Shown here: positions 59,996-64,000 of the stretch, piece after piece
Position numbering within the stretch: position 1 is the first letter of the stretch
Layout: the number at the start of each line of letters is the position of its first letter
Origin: an uncultured Prevotellaceae bacterium
GTDB taxonomy: Bacteria > Bacteroidota > Bacteroidia > Bacteroidales > Bacteroidaceae
DNA length: 64,000 bases
Reading direction: 5' to 3'
Assembly (NCBI GenBank): GCA_946186505.1
Contig: CAMHNI010000003.1
Span: 62,001 to 126,000 of the forward strand
The notes under the pieces: model-generated
Databases searched by the model: none
The model's input: only the letters and a program-made list of their open reading frames with translations
What the model was told of the DNA's origin: nothing
Position numbers and translations under genes: made by a program

Positions 59996-62900
59996 ATGAA
60001 GAAAACATTATTCCTGATGGTGCTGGCCCTGACGTTTGCTCTGCAGACGCTGACGGCTCAAAGTCGCCGCCCCATTGACGCGCAGCATCCCTTGTGGTTC
60101 ATCCATGTCGATGTGTGGTACAAAGCCGACCCGCAGAAGATTATTGACCTCATCCCCGACGAGGTGAAGCCCTACGTCTGTTTCAACCTGTCACTGTCGT
60201 GCCAGTACGACAAGGACCTGAACATTTACAAGATGCCGCAAAACGCCTTCCAGACCTACAAGTCATGGGGCACCGTCTGCCAGCAGAACGGCGTTTGGTT
60301 CACCTGTCAGCCGGCCTCCGGCGGCCATACCCACATCCAGGATGACGACATGGTGACCTTTGAGTATTTCTTCAAACAGTTCCCCAACTTCCTCGGCTGG
60401 AATTATGCAGAGCAGTTTTGGGGGTTTGACGAGCCTGGCGACAAGTCGTCATCAACCCAGGCCTCGCGCTGGGCACTGTTTGCCCGTCTGGTGGAGATGT
60501 CCCACCAGTATGGCGGGTTCCTCACTGTCTCATTCTGCGGCAACATCTGGAGCCACGGTCTGAACCCCATCGGCGAGATGAAGCGCAACAAGAACCTGCT
60601 AAACGCCTGCAAGCAGTACCCCGAGGCTATTCTCTGGCTCTATAAATACACCACGTCATCGTGCTTCTACAACAACGAGAGCGTCACCTTCGGCCCGTTC
60701 GTCTCAGGTCTGGCCAAGAACTACGGTGTGCGCTACGATAACTGCGGCTGGAACGGTGCCCTCGGCTCCATCCTTGGCGATGGCCACGGCAAGAAGTACC
60801 CTGCTGCCGCCGGCATCGGCACAGTGATGGAGCAGACGTGCGTCAACGGCGGTGCCGTCTGGGACGGCCCGGAGCTGACATGGAACGAAGAGTGTTTCCA
60901 CGAGGTGAGCCAGTCGGATGTCACTGGCTACAAGCGCCGCAACTGGCAGCGATTCCCCAACTTCAACGGTGTGTGGCTCGATATGTTCAAGAAAATCATC
61001 GACGGCACCTTATATATACCCACGCGCGAAGAGGTGGTAGGCAAGACGAAGATTGTCATCCAGAACGACATCAGCAGTGGCTCTGATGAAGACAAGTACG
61101 CCACATGGGGCGACCTCTACAACGGCCTGTATAAGCAGACCGACCCCTTCAACCGTGGCAACGGGCAGTGGATGGACAACTTCTGCTACTTCAAGTCAAC
61201 AGGCCGCTACGGTGCCATCCCCATGGTTATCGCCCTCTACGACGAGGCCGCCAAATCCATTCCCGTGGTGGTGAAGAAGTCACAGCGCTCATCGCGCTGG
61301 GGCACCCAGACAAAGAAAGTCAACGACTTCAAAGCCCAATATCCCGAGGTCAGCAAGGGTGACCTCTATGTCAACCGCTACCTCAACCAGTTGGTGACCT
61401 ACACTCCCTACACCTATCTTAACAAGAAGACCACGGCCCAGGCCGTCATCCCCCTGCAGTACAACACCTGCGACACCCTGGAACTGCTGTACGGCAAGCT
61501 CTCGGCAGGCCTTATCCGCGAGTATAGTGACAGCATCGTCTTCTACCTGAACAACTACCGCAGTGACTCCACCGCCCAACGCACCGACATCATCACTATC
61601 CGTGGTGCCAAGGAGCAACCGACGTTCACCATGACCAAGCACAAGGTGGGCACCACCACCGTCAGTGCTTCAGCTACGGGCAAGTTCGAGGATGGTGTCT
61701 ATACCCTCACCGTCAAGCACAACGGTGCCGTCGATGTCACACTCCGCTGCAGTGGTACTGCCGACCGCTCCGCCGATGACTATGCTGCAACCGTGTTGCA
61801 GCCCACTGCCCTACCCCTGCCCAAGCAGCCCGCCCTCTACCGAGGTCCCGTCATCATCGAGGCCGAGGACATGGACTTCAAGAGCATCAAGTCGTGCGTC
61901 ACCGACCCCTACAACTGGTACAAGAGCGTCCGCGGCCATGCCGGCAACGGCTTCATGGACATGGGCACCAGCACCAGCGGTGCCCTGCGCCACCAGCTCA
62001 AGCTGAAAGCCGGCCAAGAGGGAGACTACAGCGTACAGGTTCGCTATACCTGCCCCACAAAAGCAGGCTCCATCACCGTAAACGTCAATGGCACACGCCA
62101 AGCCGTCAGCTGCGTGAAAACCGCCCAGAACGAATGGCGTACTGTCAGCATAGATGCTACAATGAAAGAGGGCACCAACAGCCTCATCATCACCAACACT
62201 GGAGCTCTACCCATGTATATCGACCAAATCATCTACCAACCAAAGGATGTGGAACCGATGAAGTACTATGTCAGCGTACGTGATGCCAAGAACGGCACCG
62301 TCACAGCCGACCTAGCAGAGGCTCACGAGGGCGACACCATCACACTGACCGTACAGCCTGCCGATGGTTACTCCCTGTCGGAACTGAGACTGGTTAACTC
62401 GGTGTACTATGCCTGGGAAAAGACCATTGCCGTCACCGGCAAAGACAAGATTACCTTTGTCATGCCCCATGACAACGTGACACTTCTGCCGACCTTCTCC
62501 GACAATACGTCGGTCTATAAGCTTGACTTCACCGGCATTGACGGCGGAACCATCCCCCCGGGCTGGCGCTGCGTACAGGAGGACAACACCGTCCACCAAT
62601 ATCCCAACAAGTATGATGCCGGTGCCCGTGTGTTCAATGGTTTCACCGGTCATCAGGGCAAGGCGCTCTACTGGCGTGAGGACTGTGCCGAATTCGGTAG
62701 CCAAAACGCTTACCCGCTGACGCTGGAACCCGGCGGGTACAAGCTGACCTATGCGATGGCAGCCTGGAAGGAATCACCTAAATACAAGGTGCAAGTCTTG
62801 GATGCCTCGACGGGCAGCGTCCTTGCCACGTCTGATGTCTATACTGCCACGCCCAACGCCAATGGCAGCACATCAGCCAACGTGACCTCGGCCCAGAACC

Positions 62901-63190
62901 GTGTACTGCCGTTCAACGTCACTAAGGCGGGCAAATACATCATCCGCTTTACCAATGAGTCGAAGAGCAGCAACTACGATGAATACCTCCTCTTGGAGTG
63001 CCGCATCAACAGCGATGCCACGGTCGGCATTGACAAAATCGCCTACTCGTCTGACCGTCAATCCGTCAGCCCGTCTGACCGTCAAAATATCCACGACCTC
63101 AGTGGCCGCAGTGTGGATGGCCATTCTGCCAAGGGTGTACTCATCATACGCACTGCTGACGGCAAAACCCGTAAAATATTTAGAAAATAA
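59996..63190 (+). CDS. GH98 endo-acting enzyme, likely glucuronoarabinoxylanase type
   Basis: This 1064-residue protein has a signal peptide ending LTAQ. Residues about 22-330 match the GH98 catalytic barrel: RRPIDAQHPLWFIHVDVWYKADPQ (in part), WFTCQPASGGHTHIQDDDM, GWNYAEQFWGFDEPG and GGAVWDGPELTWNEECFHE. A GH98 C-terminal beta domain (about 340-600), a CBM6/35-like module opening VIIEAEDMDFKS (about 617-755), an Ig-like repeat (NGTVTADLAEAHEGDTITL), a jelly roll (about 845-1010) and a C-terminal sorting-like end (IHDLSGRSVD...KGVLII) follow. GH98 includes blood-group endo-galactosidases and the complex-xylan endoxylanase of Bacteroides ovatus; the xylanolytic neighbourhood favours the latter. 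Family firm, substrate inferred. Confidence 0.87.
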   Translation: MKKTLFLMVLALTFALQTLTAQSRRPIDAQHPLWFIHVDVWYKADPQKIIDLIPDEVKPYVCFNLSLSCQYDKDLNIYKMPQNAFQTYKSWGTVCQQNGVWFTCQPASGGHTHIQDDDMVTFEYFFKQFPNFLGWNYAEQFWGFDEPGDKSSSTQASRWALFARLVEMSHQYGGFLTVSFCGNIWSHGLNPIGEMKRNKNLLNACKQYPEAILWLYKYTTSSCFYNNESVTFGPFVSGLAKNYGVRYDNCGWNGALGSILGDGHGKKYPAAAGIGTVMEQTCVNGGAVWDGPELTWNEECFHEVSQSDVTGYKRRNWQRFPNFNGVWLDMFKKIIDGTLYIPTREEVVGKTKIVIQNDISSGSDEDKYATWGDLYNGLYKQTDPFNRGNGQWMDNFCYFKSTGRYGAIPMVIALYDEAAKSIPVVVKKSQRSSRWGTQTKKVNDFKAQYPEVSKGDLYVNRYLNQLVTYTPYTYLNKKTTAQAVIPLQYNTCDTLELLYGKLSAGLIREYSDSIVFYLNNYRSDSTAQRTDIITIRGAKEQPTFTMTKHKVGTTTVSASATGKFEDGVYTLTVKHNGAVDVTLRCSGTADRSADDYAATVLQPTALPLPKQPALYRGPVIIEAEDMDFKSIKSCVTDPYNWYKSVRGHAGNGFMDMGTSTSGALRHQLKLKAGQEGDYSVQVRYTCPTKAGSITVNVNGTRQAVSCVKTAQNEWRTVSIDATMKEGTNSLIITNTGALPMYIDQIIYQPKDVEPMKYYVSVRDAKNGTVTADLAEAHEGDTITLTVQPADGYSLSELRLVNSVYYAWEKTIAVTGKDKITFVMPHDNVTLLPTFSDNTSVYKLDFTGIDGGTIPPGWRCVQEDNTVHQYPNKYDAGARVFNGFTGHQGKALYWREDCAEFGSQNAYPLTLEPGGYKLTYAMAAWKESPKYKVQVLDASTGSVLATSDVYTATPNANGSTSANVTSAQNRVLPFNVTKAGKYIIRFTNESKSSNYDEYLLLECRINSDATVGIDKIAYSSDRQSVSPSDRQNIHDLSGRSVDGHSAKGVLIIRTADGKTRKIFRK

Positions 63191-63196
63191 GCATAT

Positions 63197-64000
63197 ATGA
63201 AAAACAGTAGAAAAGCCATTCTGATGGCATTGTCAATGGCCGTAGCCACTGGAGCAATGGCCGAGGAGAAACAACTGGTAAGTCCCGACGGACGCATGAC
63301 CGTCACTGTCAGCGACGAGGGCGGCAAGCCGACCTACACGGTAAGCCGCAGTGGCATCACGTTCGTGGAGAAGTCGCCGTTGGGCGTGAAACTGAACTTC
63401 GCCGACATGACGGAGGGCTTGACAATGAAGACCTGCGATGTGCAGACCGTGAAGGACGAATACGACCTGAAGACCACAAAGCAGAGTCACATTACATACG
63501 AGGCCACCGAGGGCATCTGCCAATTTGACAAGAGCGGCTATCGGATGGACATCGTTTTCCGTGTCAGCAACCGTGATGTTGCGTACCGCTATAAACTGTA
63601 TTCCAAGCGCAATCGTGGCGGCGAGACGCTTGTTGCCGTCGTCGAGAACGAGGCCAGCGGTTTCGTGCTCCCCGAGGGCACAACGACGTTCCTCTGTCCG
63701 CAGTCGAAGCCCATGGGTGGTTTCGCACGTACCTCTCCTTCCTATGAGACAAGCTACACCCTTGACGACCAGATGGGCAAGAACGGCTGGGGCGAAGGCT
63801 ATAGCTTCCCCTGTCTGTTCAAAAACGGTGACAAGGGCTGGGTGCTCATCAGCGAAACGGGAACTGACGGCAACTATGTGGGCTGCCGTCTGCTGAACGA
63901 GGGCGGTGCAAAATACAGAATCGGCTTCCCCCAGCAGGGCGAGATGAACGGTGTCGGCTCTACGTCTGCTGCCGTCAGTCTGCCTTCCGAGACCCCGTGG
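63197..64000 (+). CDS. GH97 enzyme (alpha-galactosidase/alpha-glucosidase), truncated by window edge
   Basis: The frame opens at ATG 63197, six bases after the GH98 stop, and stays open to the last base (268 codons). A signal peptide (ending GAMAEE) is followed by the GH97 N-terminal beta-sandwich: QLVSPDGRMTVTVSDEGG, SPLGVKLNFADM, VSNRDVAYRYKLY and GWGEGYSFPCLFKNGDKGWVLISETG. The catalytic barrel is outside the window, so inverting or retaining type cannot be decided. In xylan loci GH97 enzymes remove alpha-galactosyl end groups; co-transcription with GH98 fits that. Confidence 0.85.
   Translation, partial: MKNSRKAILMALSMAVATGAMAEEKQLVSPDGRMTVTVSDEGGKPTYTVSRSGITFVEKSPLGVKLNFADMTEGLTMKTCDVQTVKDEYDLKTTKQSHITYEATEGICQFDKSGYRMDIVFRVSNRDVAYRYKLYSKRNRGGETLVAVVENEASGFVLPEGTTTFLCPQSKPMGGFARTSPSYETSYTLDDQMGKNGWGEGYSFPCLFKNGDKGWVLISETGTDGNYVGCRLLNEGGAKYRIGFPQQGEMNGVGSTSAAVSLPSETPW

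Overview
The window looks like chromosome of a plant-fibre-degrading member of the Bacteroidetes, most likely a gut or rumen Prevotella-type bacterium. The evidence is a SusC/SusD pair, many exported glycoside hydrolases and esterases, and promoters with the Bacteroidetes -7 box TAnnTTTG, usually 30 to 60 bases before the start codon. Several exported proteins also end in a short motif, xDLxGR(R/K)V...KG(I/V)YI...K, typical of Prevotella secreted proteins. I saw no rRNA, tRNA or CRISPR array.

Layout. (1) 1-5080, minus strand and clearly AT-richer: one end of an integrative/mobilizable element, with a tyrosine integrase, an unknown protein, a small helix-turn-helix protein, a RepA-like AAA ATPase and a truncated BT4734-type primase-like protein. 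The element runs off the left edge. (2) 5341-8426: a probable metal (zinc-type) uptake operon, with a Cys/His-rich small membrane protein, a TonB-dependent receptor and a His-rich DUF4625 lipoprotein. (3) 8491-10711: a possible small structured RNA and a DUF349 protein. (4) 11092-16827: SusC, SusD and a secreted protein. (5) 17157-22314: a zinc-ribbon/SPFH-GYF pair resembling YdjG/YdjI, and divergently a large secreted metalloprotease. (6) 22343-33485: CE15 glucuronoyl esterase and carboxylesterase, and divergently a Tat-exported aldo/keto reductase, a giant CotH-type protein and a Cthe_2159-type carbohydrate-binding protein with a dockerin. (7) 33504-64000: a dense hemicellulose block with tandem GH43, GH3, GH8, an alpha/beta hydrolase, DUF3237, two GH2, GH127, a GH5-CE6 fusion, a 55-residue protein, a large lectin-like surface protein, GH98 and a truncated GH97.

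How they fit together. GH98 and the CE6-linked GH5 would cut the backbone of a highly substituted (glucurono)arabinoxylan. GH43, GH127, GH2 and GH97 would remove arabinose and galactose side groups. CE15, CE6 and other esterases would remove ester links to lignin, acetate or phenolics. GH8 and GH3 would finish xylo-oligosaccharides, and SusC/SusD could import fragments. This is family-level inference. No hybrid two-component or other sugar-sensing regulator is visible in the window.

The most unusual signal is a family of palindromic, inverted-repeat-paired elements (REPIN- or MITE-like) that sit inside reading frames. One 35-bp perfect inverted-repeat pair runs from the SusC stop codon into the SusD signal peptide. 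A diverged copy lies in frame inside a GH2 enzyme. A different palindromic insert lies in frame in the GH3, and an intergenic cluster lies at 17.05 kb.
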